Notes: a model not told the origin generated them from the letters alone. Positions 25,310 through 35,161 are shown, numbered from the stretch's first letter. The stretch: 64,000 nt of DNA from Mangrovimonas xylaniphaga (GCF_001280435.1 NZ_LBIP01000018.1:124001-188000), one strand, 5' to 3'. Made by a program: numbers and translations.

Positions 25310-27192
25310 TATAATTTTTCTAGTATTATACTTTTCTTGTAGGCTTTGATAAGGCTTTTGATAAAGCTGTTCCAACTCTCAAATTCATCATTTTGGATGC
25401 TTAGGGTTTTAACGTAGATGTCTTTGTGCTGGGTAAGGATATTGCCATCTACGGAATAAGTGATTTTGTAACCGTAATGTGGGTTTTCAAAACTTAATTC
25501 TTCAGGAATATAACTCACTTTGTATCCTTCAGGGATTGTTAAATGGCTTATAAATTGCTTCTCGAATAGGTAGTCTATTTTCTTGCTGTATTTTCTACCC
25601 TCCAAGTCTAAGCCACTTTTGGAAAGGCTCCTGTCAATATTTAAATTGATATAGGTTTTGTTACCAATGGTTTTGGCGTAGTTTTCAATATTCAAATCGT
25701 ATTGAAGTACCAAAGGGGTTTGTTTGTTGTTGAAATTTGCCTTGGTAATATTGGTGTACTTGGTTTTATTGTTGCCCAAAGCCAAGTTGGTGTTTAAAAA
25801 CTGTTCATCGGTTTGGTCATTTTTTTTGAAGGTATAGTCCGAAATGAAATCTACTTTTTCATAGCCCGTCATTTCCCTTTTTTCCGTCACTTTTACAGAA
25901 GTGTCATCCAAAGTAAATTCACTGGTGACCTTTGAAATACTTTTGCTAGCATCTTGAACAGGCACTTTAATGATTTTGTAAGTATCCTTGTCTATTCCTA
26001 ATAAGGCTTCTTTGGTTTGTGTGAAACCACTAGGCATTCCGTAAGGAACATAGCTGTCCGTGGCATCCAAGAAAATGGTGTCATTCTCAACAATTGCGGT
26101 GTTGATCATATGGTTATCAACCATAGGAGTAGGGACGTCGTGGTAAGAATATTGGCGGTCTCTAGTCCCAATCCATGTGCGGTACGATTCAATACCTACG
26201 TGGTTGAGCATTTCATAAAGCAAATTGGCCATGTCTTTACAATCGCCGTAACGCTTGTCGCATACGCTGGCTGCGCCACGAGGAATAAAACCTCCAAGCC
26301 CATCCTCAAAGGCCACATAAGTGATATTGTCTTGTACCCAATTGAAGATCGCTTCGGCTTTTTCTTGTTTAGCACTTAAATTTTTTGTGATGTTATCGGC
26401 AATATCATATACCTTTTTTAAGTCCTTATCATCTATTTGTTCCACCAAAGAATTGTACCAGTTGTAAAGGTCGGATACGTCATTTAAGACATTGTATGTT
26501 TTGCCTTCTTCAGTATAGTTTTTAATGTAAACGATGATATGTGGAAGGTAATACAACGCAGATTCGGTGTCATCTTCTCCTTGAAATCCTTGAATGTTAT
26601 TTGCAGTCCAAGTATAGGTGTAACCGTTAGGGGAATCTTCTTTTTTGAAGTTTACATCAATGTTTTTTGTGTTGAATTCAATATGTCCAATAGTAACATT
26701 TTTCGGAAACTCAATAGACAATTGTGCACTTTTGGTAGGCACATATGTTCCAAAACGGAAAAGCCCCAAAAAGTGAGGGTCCTTGATGATTTCCTTATAG
26801 CTTAAATTGGTAATAGCCCCCTTGGTAACTGCAGGAAAAATAAAGCTTTTGGATTCTTGGTCACTATAAAACACACCGTTGTCAAAATCTCGCTTGGTTT
26901 CAATGTAGTCGACTTTAATTTTTTTATCGGAGCTAGGAATGTAGGTATAGGCATCTATATCTTCAATAGTCCTAAAGCTATCAAAACTCATGGATTCGTT
27001 GGCAAAATAAAGCTTATTGGAAGTTAGGTATTCTGCTTGCTCCGAAATGTTGTTTGAAATATCAAACTTATGTTCGTTCAGCTTTATCTGAATGTGCTCG
27101 TGACGCTTGAGGTAAATGAAGTCTTCGTCGGAAAAATCTTGAGCAAATATGAAAAAGGGGCTTAACAGTAGGAGTAATATGGTCTTGTTCAT
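25309..27192 (-). CDS. Exported DUF3857 / transglutaminase-like protein with intact triad
   Basis: The 627-residue protein starts at MNKTILLLLLSPFFIFAQ (signal peptide); the ATG at 27213 would add seven residues before it. DUF3857 covers roughly residues 45-240 and the transglutaminase-like fold follows, with Cys near residue 318 (KRYGDCKD), His in MVDNHMI and Asp in FLDATD. This is the papain-like triad of the superfamily. Such proteins may act on cell-envelope peptides, but no substrate is known. It is first in a two-gene operon with a second, triad-less paralogue. Confidence 0.85.
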   Translation of the reverse strand: MNKTILLLLLSPFFIFAQDFSDEDFIYLKRHEHIQIKLNEHKFDISNNISEQAEYLTSNKLYFANESMSFDSFRTIEDIDAYTYIPSSDKKIKVDYIETKRDFDNGVFYSDQESKSFIFPAVTKGAITNLSYKEIIKDPHFLGLFRFGTYVPTKSAQLSIEFPKNVTIGHIEFNTKNIDVNFKKEDSPNGYTYTWTANNIQGFQGEDDTESALYYLPHIIVYIKNYTEEGKTYNVLNDVSDLYNWYNSLVEQIDDKDLKKVYDIADNITKNLSAKQEKAEAIFNWVQDNITYVAFEDGLGGFIPRGAASVCDKRYGDCKDMANLLYEMLNHVGIESYRTWIGTRDRQYSYHDVPTPMVDNHMINTAIVENDTIFLDATDSYVPYGMPSGFTQTKEALLGIDKDTYKIIKVPVQDASKSISKVTSEFTLDDTSVKVTEKREMTGYEKVDFISDYTFKKNDQTDEQFLNTNLALGNNKTKYTNITKANFNNKQTPLVLQYDLNIENYAKTIGNKTYINLNIDRSLSKSGLDLEGRKYSKKIDYLFEKQFISHLTIPEGYKVSYIPEELSFENPHYGYKITYSVDGNILTQHKDIYVKTLSIQNDEFESWNSFIKSLIKAYKKSIILEKL

Positions 27193-27210
27193 AGATTCGT
27201 TCTTAATTTT

Positions 27211-27218
27211 CAAATATA
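27211..27218 (-). promoter_or_regulatory. -7 promoter element for the DUF3857 pair
   Basis: TATATTTG on the minus strand, 19 bp before the ATG at 27192. Confidence 0.5.
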
Positions 27219-27294
27219 TTTTTTTTAATTTTAAATTTTAACGTAAAATCAGTTAAAAATAGCATAATTTTAGCTTATCTAATACCGTACCACA

Positions 27295-28380
27295 ATGATT
27301 CCAAGTTACGATAAAATACATTTAAGGTTTAAGCTCAACGGTTCTAGTTATGATAAAGAATCGCTTAAAGAAGTGAGCTACAGTTTGATAAAGGAAGGAG
27401 AGGCCTACGAGAAAATAATAGGAGATTTTTTGTTGGATTGGCTTGATGATAAGGAGTCTGTTGAAGTGAAAACTTCGGGATCTACGGGCACGCCAAAGGT
27501 AATTTCGGTGAGTAAACAAGCTATGGTACATTCGGCCTTGGCTACAGGAAATTATTTTAAGTTGTCTCCGGGAGATAGAGCACTTCATTGTTTGCCTACC
27601 AATTTTATTGCGGGTAAAATGATGTTGGTAAGAGCTATGATTTTAGGGTTGGAACTAGATATGGTTGCGCCTTCAAGACTTCCAGCTTATGACGACCAAG
27701 TGGTTTACGATTTTTGTGCCATGATTCCTATGCAGGTGAAAGACAATTTGGAACGATTGAAAAACATTAAAACCTTGATTGTTGGAGGAGCGGCATTTCC
27801 GGCCACTTTAATGCCTTTCATCCAAGACCTGCCAGGAAACGTATATGCTACTTATGGCATGACTGAAACCTTGAGTCATATTGCGGTAAAACCATTGAAT
27901 CATCTAAAAAAAGCATCACATTTTCAAGTGTTGGAGGGCATTGAGATTTCTCAGGACGAACGTGGCTGTTTGGTGATTGATGCGCCCGATTTAATGGTTG
28001 AGAAATTAGTGACCAATGATATAGTAGAATTGTATTCAGATAAAGAGTTTGATGTTTTGGGACGAATTGACAATGTCATCAATTCAGGAGGAGTTAAGTT
28101 GTTCCCTGAGCAAATTGAAGCCAAATTGGATTCCAATATCGGACAACGCTTCTTTATTTCTTCGGAAGAGGATGAAGTTCTAGGAGAGAAGGTGATTTTG
28201 GTAGTGGAGAAAGATGATAGCTCCATTACACCATCTACATTTAAGGTGTTGGACAAGTTTGAAAAACCAAAAGCGGTTTATGTATTGGAGCAATTTGAGG
28301 AAACCATCTCAGGGAAGATCAGGCGAAAAAACACCTTGGAACTTTTAAAGAAACACGCAAAACAAAAACCACTCATTTGA
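27295..28380 (+). CDS. menE: o-succinylbenzoate-CoA ligase (short form)
   Basis: The 361-residue AMP-binding enzyme activates o-succinylbenzoate with ATP and CoA. Landmarks: the P-loop TSGSTGTPKV (near residue 63), ATYGMTETLSHIA and the hinge region DVLGRIDNVINSGG, with a C-terminal domain ending in the lysine segment ETISGKIRRKN. It is about 90 residues shorter than E. coli MenE, mainly in the N-terminal subdomain, which is usual for Bacteroidota. It stands apart from the other men genes, beyond the DUF3857 pair, and a weak hairpin overlaps its stop codon. Confidence 0.92.
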   Translation: MIPSYDKIHLRFKLNGSSYDKESLKEVSYSLIKEGEAYEKIIGDFLLDWLDDKESVEVKTSGSTGTPKVISVSKQAMVHSALATGNYFKLSPGDRALHCLPTNFIAGKMMLVRAMILGLELDMVAPSRLPAYDDQVVYDFCAMIPMQVKDNLERLKNIKTLIVGGAAFPATLMPFIQDLPGNVYATYGMTETLSHIAVKPLNHLKKASHFQVLEGIEISQDERGCLVIDAPDLMVEKLVTNDIVELYSDKEFDVLGRIDNVINSGGVKLFPEQIEAKLDSNIGQRFFISSEEDEVLGEKVILVVEKDDSSITPSTFKVLDKFEKPKAVYVLEQFEETISGKIRRKNTLELLKKHAKQKPLI

Positions 28381-28411
28381 ATGGTTTTTTGATTATATGA
28401 GATAGGTTGAA

Positions 28412-29128
28412 TTAGTTGTTTCGTATTCTGCCAGATCCAGAAACTTTGGTGTCTTCTTTTACAGGGTTGCCTTTGTAGCTTACAGAGCCAGAACCTGCCA
28501 CACGAGCTTTTAAAATTTCTTTTGAGTATACTTTGGCGCTACCAGATCCAGCTACGGAGACATCGGTGTTGTTTGAAATTAATTTGTAGGCTTCCAAATC
28601 TCCCGATCCCGCAACACTAGCTTCTAGTGAAGTGGTATTTCCTGAAAGGACTAAATCCCCCGATCCGGCCAAACTAGCTTCAACTGTATTCGCTTCCACC
28701 GAAATTTTTAAATCTCCAGACCCCGCCATTTCCACATCAAAATGATTGGAGACAATGGTGTCTTCGTTCCAAAGGTCTCCGGAACCGGCAAAGGACACCT
28801 TCTCAATATCTGTAAAAGGGATGGTGATTTTTATTGGTTTGTTGCTGCTGGTTCTAAGGTTAGCCGAGTTTTCAACCTTAATGATCAACCGTTCGTTTTT
28901 TACTTCGGTTACAATGTATTCCAGTAAATTGGCTTCACCTTCCAGGATTATTTGGCCTTCTGTGCCTTTTACCAAAACATAGTCAAACGATCCCGCGCAG
29001 CTAATGGTATTATAGTCTGATGTTGTTCGGGTAATGGTTGTAACATTGCCATTTCCCTTTACTTTCTTTTGAGCTTGAGTGGTGCCTATGGCAAAAATTG
29101 CGAATAGACATAATGCTAATCTTTTCAT
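28412..29128 (-). CDS. Exported GIN-domain (DUF2807) protein of the sigma-factor operon
   Basis: The 238-residue protein starts at MKRLALCLFAIFAIGTTQAQ (signal peptide); the frame to 29272 reads only into the preceding gene. The mature part repeats VAGSGDL/ AGSGDLWN / AGSGSAKVY / GSGSVSYKG motifs about every 18-25 residues, characteristic of the GIN adhesin-head beta-solenoid. It is the last gene of the sigma / anti-sigma / DUF4097-like / GIN operon, with a 4-bp gap to the gene before. The function is unknown; a periplasmic or surface location is inferred. Confidence 0.85.
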   Translation of the reverse strand: MKRLALCLFAIFAIGTTQAQKKVKGNGNVTTITRTTSDYNTISCAGSFDYVLVKGTEGQIILEGEANLLEYIVTEVKNERLIIKVENSANLRTSSNKPIKITIPFTDIEKVSFAGSGDLWNEDTIVSNHFDVEMAGSGDLKISVEANTVEASLAGSGDLVLSGNTTSLEASVAGSGDLEAYKLISNNTDVSVAGSGSAKVYSKEILKARVAGSGSVSYKGNPVKEDTKVSGSGRIRNN

Positions 29129-29132
29129 GGTG

Positions 29133-30227
29133 TTAGATTTTTTTGAATGTGACACTTCCGTAATCGGATGAAATTTTAATGTTGTTGGAGGAGGAGGCGT
29201 CTCCGTGATATCCCAAGTAATAGTTTCTCGAAGATTCTTCTTTCTCCTTGGTGAAATGGAATTCATCAGCATCTCTTAAGGAAGCGTATTCCAAATCGAT
29301 TTCAAAGTTGAAACTATAGCCAGATTGATAACCAATGGTGATTCCTACATAATCTGTGTCGATATTGATGTTGCCGGCATTGGAGGCCATTTCATCAATT
29401 TTTAGGGAACCGTAATCTGCATTGATAGACACATTTTTGTAGACCTTCCCAATTCTTGTGGTAAGATAATCTCCATTGCCCTCTACATTGTTGATGTTTT
29501 CAATGGTCATGGAGCCATAGTCGCATCTGTATTTAATGTTTTCTCCAATTTCTACCACCGATTTGGTATAATCGGCAACGATATTGAGATCCTTTGTTTT
29601 AGCTACAGTAAAGGCACTATAATCGGCATTGATATTTCCGCTTTTAATGTATTCGAAGTAGCTGTTTTTGGTGTAATCAAAACGAATTTCATTGCCATCG
29701 GCCATCAATTCCTTCGTGGTAATTTTACCGTAATCGCATTTTAGTATAGCTCTTCCCTCAAGCTTGTCCAGGTTTATAAAACCATAATCGTTATTGAGGT
29801 CTACACTGTTGGAAATTGGCAATTTCACAAGGTAATTGATTTCCATGTTCACATTGTTGTTGTTTCCCCAGCTCCACCATGATTTGGATTTGTTTTTGTT
29901 GAAAATGGTTCTGGCTTCCACAAGATTGGAGTTGGCATTGAACTCAACCGTAATGTCATTCAATTTGGCTTCTACCTTTTCAAGGTCGTTGCCGTTGGTT
30001 TTGATATTTACTTCAATGGTAGTGGTGCTACCGCTGTAGGTGACCACATTAATGTTGCCGTAGCTGTTGTTGATTTTTAACAAGGCATTTGGACTAACGG
30101 GAAATTCCTTTTTTATGGTTTTTTCCTTGGTATGCTTGCCCTTCCAATTCATGGAATTGCTAGCAATGCTCACTGCCGAAATCAATAGGAAGGCAATGGC
30201 GAGTTTATATGGTAAGTTTGTTTTCAT
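29133..30227 (-). CDS. Exported DUF4097-like beta-solenoid protein
   Basis: The 364-residue protein has a signal peptide (MKTNLPYKLAIAFLLISAVSIAS) and about ten repeats of a (N/C/A)DYG-x-(I/L/M)-x-(I/V) turn-strand unit (for example NSYGNINV, CDYGKITT, CDYGSMTI, NADYGSLKI, SDYGSVTF), as expected for a DUF4097-type adhesin-like solenoid. The start overlaps the end of the anti-sigma-like gene by 23 bp. The regular tyrosine ladder suggests a stable fold that could sense or bind something in the envelope, which is inference. Confidence 0.8.
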   Translation of the reverse strand: MKTNLPYKLAIAFLLISAVSIASNSMNWKGKHTKEKTIKKEFPVSPNALLKINNSYGNINVVTYSGSTTTIEVNIKTNGNDLEKVEAKLNDITVEFNANSNLVEARTIFNKNKSKSWWSWGNNNNVNMEINYLVKLPISNSVDLNNDYGFINLDKLEGRAILKCDYGKITTKELMADGNEIRFDYTKNSYFEYIKSGNINADYSAFTVAKTKDLNIVADYTKSVVEIGENIKYRCDYGSMTIENINNVEGNGDYLTTRIGKVYKNVSINADYGSLKIDEMASNAGNINIDTDYVGITIGYQSGYSFNFEIDLEYASLRDADEFHFTKEKEESSRNYYLGYHGDASSSNNIKISSDYGSVTFKKI

Positions 30228-30777
30228 TGTATTCTTGCTTTAACTGTTTTACTTGTTTTATGTTTTCCAAAACATCGTTGAGTAAATCTATTCTGCTTTG
30301 GAAGTTTGAAATCATGGCGTAGATTACGCGTTTATCATCGCCACTTTGTGTTAAATCTATTTTGAGGGCTTCATATTTATTTTCTAGAATTTCCATTTGT
30401 TTAAGGGCGTCGTCAATGAGCTTTTCCGTTTCAGGGGAGCGTTCGCTCTTTAGCGTTGCCAGTTCTTGTTCAATGGCAGCCGTAAAGAAGGTTTGCGTTT
30501 CTGACAATTCAGGAGACACACTGGCTAAATCTTTAGGCTCTGGTTGCTGCATGAATACGGTAAAAAGTCCAAGGGCAACAATAATGGAGGCTGCAAAGGC
30601 TAGAGCACTTTGCCAATAGGAGCGCTTCATCCTTGGCTGAATAATGGAGGTAGTTTGGCTTGGATTCTGCATTTGCAGTTTTTCCAAGAAACGCCCTTGA
30701 TGGCCTAGGTTTGGCATCTCGTAATCCAAGTCGTCCTTTATGGAGTCAAACAGTTTGTCTAGATTATCTCGTTTCAT
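30205..30777 (-). CDS. Putative membrane anti-sigma factor
   Basis: The 190-residue protein has a cytoplasmic N-terminal part (MKRDNLDKLFDSIKDDLDYEMP ... GRFLEKL), one transmembrane helix (SALAFAASIIVALGLFTVF, about residues 57-75) and a periplasmic coiled-coil-like tail. There is no zinc-binding HC2 motif. It directly follows an ECF sigma gene (8-bp gap), the normal place for the cognate anti-sigma factor. The assignment rests on that order and the topology and not on a recognised domain. Confidence 0.65.
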   Translation of the reverse strand: MKRDNLDKLFDSIKDDLDYEMPNLGHQGRFLEKLQMQNPSQTTSIIQPRMKRSYWQSALAFAASIIVALGLFTVFMQQPEPKDLASVSPELSETQTFFTAAIEQELATLKSERSPETEKLIDDALKQMEILENKYEALKIDLTQSGDDKRVIYAMISNFQSRIDLLNDVLENIKQVKQLKQEYNENKLTI

Positions 30778-30785
30778 CGTTTTGT

Positions 30786-31346
30786 TTAATGTTCAGTTAT
30801 TAACTGAAGTTTTTGTCTGAGGCTATCTTTGGCTCTGGATATCATGGTGCGGCAATTGGCATATGAAATATTCATGATTTCGGAAATCTCGTCATAGTCG
30901 TAGCCTTCAACTAAATGAAGGGTTAGGCATATTTTGTAGTTTTCCTTCAAGGTTTTCATAGTGTCCATTACCTGTTTGGCTTTTAAATTGGTAAACTCAT
31001 GATCTTCGGGGATGCCATCTTGATCTTCGACTTTGTAAAGGACATCATCCAAATGAACATCATTGTGCTTACTGTTCTTGTTGTATCTATGGATACTGTT
31101 GTTAATTGTTATTCGTTTTAACCAAGCTCCAAATGTGCTGTAAACCTTTAAGCTGTCCAATTTTGTAAAAGCCGTTAAAAAGGACTCTTGCATGATGTCT
31201 TCAGCTTCATATTTGTCTTGAACAATCCTATAAGCGGTATTGTACATGGCTCTGTAATACCTATTATAGACTTCCATTTGAGCCTTTTGGTTGCCGTTAT
31301 TACAGAGTTGCAATAAGTGCTCTATATTTTGATTGGTCAAGGTCAA
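30786..31346 (-). CDS. ECF-type RNA polymerase sigma factor
   Basis: The 186-residue protein has sigma region 2 (YNTAYRIVQDKYEAEDIMQESFLTAF shortened here to the DKYEAEDIMQESF core) and region 4 with a helix-turn-helix (EGYDYDEISEIMNISYANCRTMISRAKDSLR). No ATG precedes region 2, so translation probably starts at a TTG (31346 or 31340). It heads a four-gene operon of anti-sigma-like, DUF4097-like and GIN proteins, which suggests envelope-stress control of its own operon. Confidence 0.88.
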   Translation of the reverse strand: MTLTNQNIEHLLQLCNNGNQKAQMEVYNRYYRAMYNTAYRIVQDKYEAEDIMQESFLTAFTKLDSLKVYSTFGAWLKRITINNSIHRYNKNSKHNDVHLDDVLYKVEDQDGIPEDHEFTNLKAKQVMDTMKTLKENYKICLTLHLVEGYDYDEISEIMNISYANCRTMISRAKDSLRQKLQLITEH

Positions 31347-31534
31347 AAAAACAATTGTTTAGTATAAAGATATCGTTGAATGGAATTTGTTACACTTTGC
31401 GTAAAAAATTGTACAGTCTTTTTTTAGCAATGGCATAACTATTGAATAAATATAGCGGTAAATAATGTAAAAACACTGTAAAACATTGGTTTGTAGTGGG
31501 CATTAAAAATTGTTTAACGTAAGTAATGTGTAAA

Positions 31535-31559
31535 TTCTGTTACTAAAGAGGTGACAGAA
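31535..31559 (+). promoter_or_regulatory. Hairpin or operator just upstream of lon
   Basis: TTCTGTTAC / GTGACAGAA (one G-T pair, 7-nt spacer) lies 16 bp before the lon ATG. It may be a protein-binding site or a hairpin in the mRNA leader; no clear TAnnTTTG element precedes it. Confidence 0.35.
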
Positions 31560-31575
31560 TGACCAAAATATATCT

Positions 31576-34026
31576 ATGGCAAAATCTAATTTTTTAAGTC
31601 TTGACAGTTTGTCATTTCAGGAATTTGATGAAAATTCAGAATTAATTCCTTTAATGACCCCTGAAGATGAGGCAGAAATCAATAATGAAGTCCTACCGGA
31701 TTCACTTCCAATATTGCCTTTGCGCAATACGGTGTTGTTTCCAGGTGTGGTGATTCCTATTACTGCTGGTCGCGATAAATCCATTAAGTTGATCAACGAT
31801 GCCAACAGTGGCGGGAAGGTAATAGGAGTAGTATCTCAAAAAGACGAAAATGTGGAAGACCCTTCAGGAAAGGATATCTTCAAAACAGGGACCGTAGCCA
31901 AAATCCTAAAGGTATTAAAAATGCCCGATGGCAACACGACTATTATCATTCAAGGGAAAAAGCGCTTTGAAATAGATCAAGTAGTAAGTGAAGATCCTTA
32001 TATGACAGCTACCATTAAGGATTTAATGGAGGCAAAACCAGGTCCAAACAATGATGAGTTTGCAGCCATTATAGAATCTATTAAGGATTTGGCGCTTCAA
32101 ATTATTAAGGAGAGCCCAAATATCCCAACTGAGGCTAGTTTCGCTATCAAGAATATTGAAAGTAATTCGTTCTTGGTGAACTTTGTGTCTTCCAACATGA
32201 ACCTTTCTGTGGAAGAAAAGCAAAGGCTTTTGGAAATAAACGATTTGAAGGAACGTGCTTTGGCAACCTTGAAGTATATGAATTTGGAGTTCCAGAAATT
32301 GGAGCTTAAAAATGATATTCAGTCCAAGGTTCAGAGTGATATGAACCAACAGCAACGCGAGTATTTTCTTCATCAGCAAATGAAAACCATTCAAGAAGAG
32401 CTTGGAGGTACTTCATATGAAGAGGAAATCGAGGAAATGAAGTTGCGTGCTAAGGATAAGGTTTGGAGTGAAGATGTAGAGGAGCATTTCAACAAGGAAG
32501 TTTCCAAATTGCAAAGAATGAACCCTCAGGTTGCAGAATATTCCATCCAACGTAATTATTTGGATTTGTTCCTGGATTTACCTTGGAATGAATACAGTAC
32601 GGATATTTTTGATTTAAAACGCGCAAGAAAAATATTGGACCGTGACCATTATGGTTTGGACGATGTTAAGGATAGAATCATTGAGTATTTGGCGGTTTTA
32701 AAACTGCGTAACGATATGAAATCGCCTATTTTGTGTTTGTATGGACCTCCTGGGGTTGGTAAAACTTCTTTGGGGAAATCTATTGCTGAGGCATTGGGTA
32801 GAGAATATGTAAGAATGTCATTGGGTGGTTTACGTGATGAAGCCGAAATTAGAGGACACCGTAAAACCTATATTGGGGCTATGCCAGGAAGAATTCTGCA
32901 AAGTCTTAAAAAGGCCGGTACTTCTAACCCTGTATTTGTTTTGGATGAAATCGATAAATTATCTAACAGTCATCAAGGAGATCCGTCTTCGGCTATGTTG
33001 GAAGTCTTGGATCCAGAGCAAAACAGTGAGTTTTATGATAACTTTTTGGAAATGGGGTATGACCTTTCCAAAGTTATGTTTATTGCTACGTCCAATAGTC
33101 TTAATACCATTCAGCCTGCGTTGAGGGATAGAATGGAAATTATCAACGTAAGCGGATATACCATTGAAGAGAAAGTGGAAATTGCCAAACGACACTTGTT
33201 GCCCAAGCAATTGGAAGAGCATGGACTTTCTGTAAAGGATTTGAAAATTGCCAAACCGCAATTGGAGAAAATTGTAGAAGGCTATACACGTGAATCTGGG
33301 GTGAGAGGATTGGAAAAGCAGATTGCCAAAATGGTAAGACATGCAGCTAAAAATATCGCCATGGAGGAAACCTATAATATTAAAGTGACCAATGAAGATA
33401 TCATTAGGGTGTTGGGAGCTCCAAGATTGGAACGTGATAAATATGAAAACAACAATGTTGCTGGTGTGGTAACAGGCTTGGCTTGGACAAGTGTAGGAGG
33501 GGATATCCTCTTTATTGAGTCTATTTTATCCAAAGGAAAGGGAGCTTTAAACATTACTGGTAATTTAGGTAAAGTCATGAAGGAGTCGGCTACCATTGCA
33601 ATGGAGTACATTAAATCCCATGCCGAGGAATTTGATATCGATCCAGATGTTTTTGATAAATACAATGTGCATATCCACGTGCCGGAAGGAGCAACGCCTA
33701 AAGATGGGCCTAGTGCAGGGGTAACTATGTTGACCTCATTGGTGTCTTTGTTCACGCAGCGAAAGGTAAAGAATAGTTTGGCTATGACAGGGGAGATTAC
33801 TTTAAGAGGAAAAGTGTTGCCTGTTGGAGGAATCAAAGAAAAAATCTTGGCTGCTAAACGCGCTAGGATTAAGGAGATTTTACTTTGTGAAGAAAACAGA
33901 CGTGATATCGAAGAAATAAAAGCTGAATACCTAAAAGGACTTAAGTTCCATTATGTTACTGATATGAGTGAAGTGTTGAAAATTGCACTCACCAATCAAA
34001 AAGTAGATAATGCAAAGACTTTATAA
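31576..34026 (+). CDS. lon: ATP-dependent Lon protease
   Basis: The 816-residue cytosolic protease degrades misfolded and regulatory proteins. It has the N-terminal LonB substrate-binding domain ([16 protein letters not shown], about residues 40-240), the AAA+ domain with Walker [10 protein letters not shown] (near residue 392) and Walker [10 protein letters not shown], and the C-terminal Ser-Lys protease domain with DGPSAGV (Ser near 713) and GGIKEKIL (Lys near 755). The length is standard. It is a single-gene unit ending at a strong terminator, divergent from the ECF sigma operon. Confidence 0.97.
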   Translation: MAKSNFLSLDSLSFQEFDENSELIPLMTPEDEAEINNEVLPDSLPILPLRNTVLFPGVVIPITAGRDKSIKLINDANSGGKVIGVVSQKDENVEDPSGKDIFKTGTVAKILKVLKMPDGNTTIIIQGKKRFEIDQVVSEDPYMTATIKDLMEAKPGPNNDEFAAIIESIKDLALQIIKESPNIPTEASFAIKNIESNSFLVNFVSSNMNLSVEEKQRLLEINDLKERALATLKYMNLEFQKLELKNDIQSKVQSDMNQQQREYFLHQQMKTIQEELGGTSYEEEIEEMKLRAKDKVWSEDVEEHFNKEVSKLQRMNPQVAEYSIQRNYLDLFLDLPWNEYSTDIFDLKRARKILDRDHYGLDDVKDRIIEYLAVLKLRNDMKSPILCLYGPPGVGKTSLGKSIAEALGREYVRMSLGGLRDEAEIRGHRKTYIGAMPGRILQSLKKAGTSNPVFVLDEIDKLSNSHQGDPSSAMLEVLDPEQNSEFYDNFLEMGYDLSKVMFIATSNSLNTIQPALRDRMEIINVSGYTIEEKVEIAKRHLLPKQLEEHGLSVKDLKIAKPQLEKIVEGYTRESGVRGLEKQIAKMVRHAAKNIAMEETYNIKVTNEDIIRVLGAPRLERDKYENNNVAGVVTGLAWTSVGGDILFIESILSKGKGALNITGNLGKVMKESATIAMEYIKSHAEEFDIDPDVFDKYNVHIHVPEGATPKDGPSAGVTMLTSLVSLFTQRKVKNSLAMTGEITLRGKVLPVGGIKEKILAAKRARIKEILLCEENRRDIEEIKAEYLKGLKFHYVTDMSEVLKIALTNQKVDNAKTL

Positions 34027-34049
34027 GTTTTAATAGAGCAGAAACAACA

Positions 34050-34079
34050 AAAACCTCAATGAAAATTGAGGTTTTTTTA
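34050..34079 (+). terminator. Intrinsic terminator of lon
   Basis: AAAACCTCAAT / ATTGAGGTTTT, loop GAAA, followed by T residues. Confidence 0.85.
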
Positions 34080-34141
34080 TGCAAGAAAAATAAATCAAAC
34101 ATGTACTCGTTTTAAGTAAGATTTGTTTACTTTGCACACCT

Positions 34142-35161
34142 ATGCTAAAGAGGTTTACCACTTTTTTTTGTCTTTTCACCGTATCAACCATTTACTCGCA
34201 ATTAGGCGGTGAATCTACCTATCAATTTTTAAATCTGGTGTCTTCTCCAAGGCAAGCTGCTTTGGGAGGAAAGGTGATTACCAACTACGATTATGATGTT
34301 ACGGGAGCTATATACAACCCCGCAACCATCAATGATGAAATGGACAATCAGTTGGCCCTAAACTACACCAGTTATTTGGGGGGTATCAGTTATGGTACGG
34401 GTGCCTACGCCTATACTTGGGACCGTAGAGTACAAACCTTTCATATGGGGGTTACCTATATTAATTATGGTGATTTTGATGGCTACGATGAGAATGGAGT
34501 GTCTACAGGTTCCTTCTCAGGAAATGAAGTAGCGATATCTTTTGGGTATGCTAGACAAATAGGATATTCCGATTTTTATTTTGGAGCGAACGTAAAGTTT
34601 ATAACTTCCAAGTTGGAGCAGTACAATTCTATTGGGGCTGCGTTAGATTTAGGGGTGATTTATATTGATGAGGATTTAGGTTTTCATGCTGCTTTAACAG
34701 TAAGGAATGCTGGGGCTCAATTCAAAACCTATGCAGGGCAAAATGAAAATCTTCCGTTGGAAGTGAATTTAGGATTGTCGCAGCAATTGGAAAATGTTCC
34801 ATTACGATGGCATTTAACTTTCGAGAATTTACAGGAATGGCCCATTGGGGTTTCCAACCCGGCAAGAGCCACAACCGATTTGGAAGGCAATCAAACCCAA
34901 GAAAAAGTTGGCTTCTTTAATCAGGTATTGCGTCATACTATTGTGGCGGCAGAATTGTTTCCAGATCGTGGGTTTAACTTAAGATTGGGCTATAACTTTA
35001 GACGATCGGAGGAATTGCGAATTGAAGATCAGCGTAATTTTTCGGGATTATCTTTTGGAGTTGGCTTGAAACTTAATAAATTAAGGTTCAGTTATACCCA
35101 TGCCCGATACGCCAGTGCTTCAAACACTAACTTTTTAGGATTGCAAATAGATTTGAGATAA
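34142..35161 (+). CDS. porQ: Type IX secretion system protein PorQ
   Basis: The 339-residue outer-membrane beta-barrel protein has a signal peptide (MLKRFTTFFCLFTVSTIYSQ) and the PorQ start STYQFLNLVSSPRQAALGG. PorQ belongs to the attachment complex (PorU-PorV-PorQ-PorZ) of the T9SS in Porphyromonas, which processes and anchors proteins with T9SS C-terminal domains, several of which are encoded in this window. Its stop overlaps the cmk start (TAATG), a coupling often seen in this family. Confidence 0.9.
   Translation: MLKRFTTFFCLFTVSTIYSQLGGESTYQFLNLVSSPRQAALGGKVITNYDYDVTGAIYNPATINDEMDNQLALNYTSYLGGISYGTGAYAYTWDRRVQTFHMGVTYINYGDFDGYDENGVSTGSFSGNEVAISFGYARQIGYSDFYFGANVKFITSKLEQYNSIGAALDLGVIYIDEDLGFHAALTVRNAGAQFKTYAGQNENLPLEVNLGLSQQLENVPLRWHLTFENLQEWPIGVSNPARATTDLEGNQTQEKVGFFNQVLRHTIVAAELFPDRGFNLRLGYNFRRSEELRIEDQRNFSGLSFGVGLKLNKLRFSYTHARYASASNTNFLGLQIDLR

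Noticed and set aside
29129-29272. N-terminal extension of the GIN-domain protein to 29272
   Set aside because: It overlaps the upstream DUF4097-like gene, and the real start at 29128 begins a clear signal peptide.
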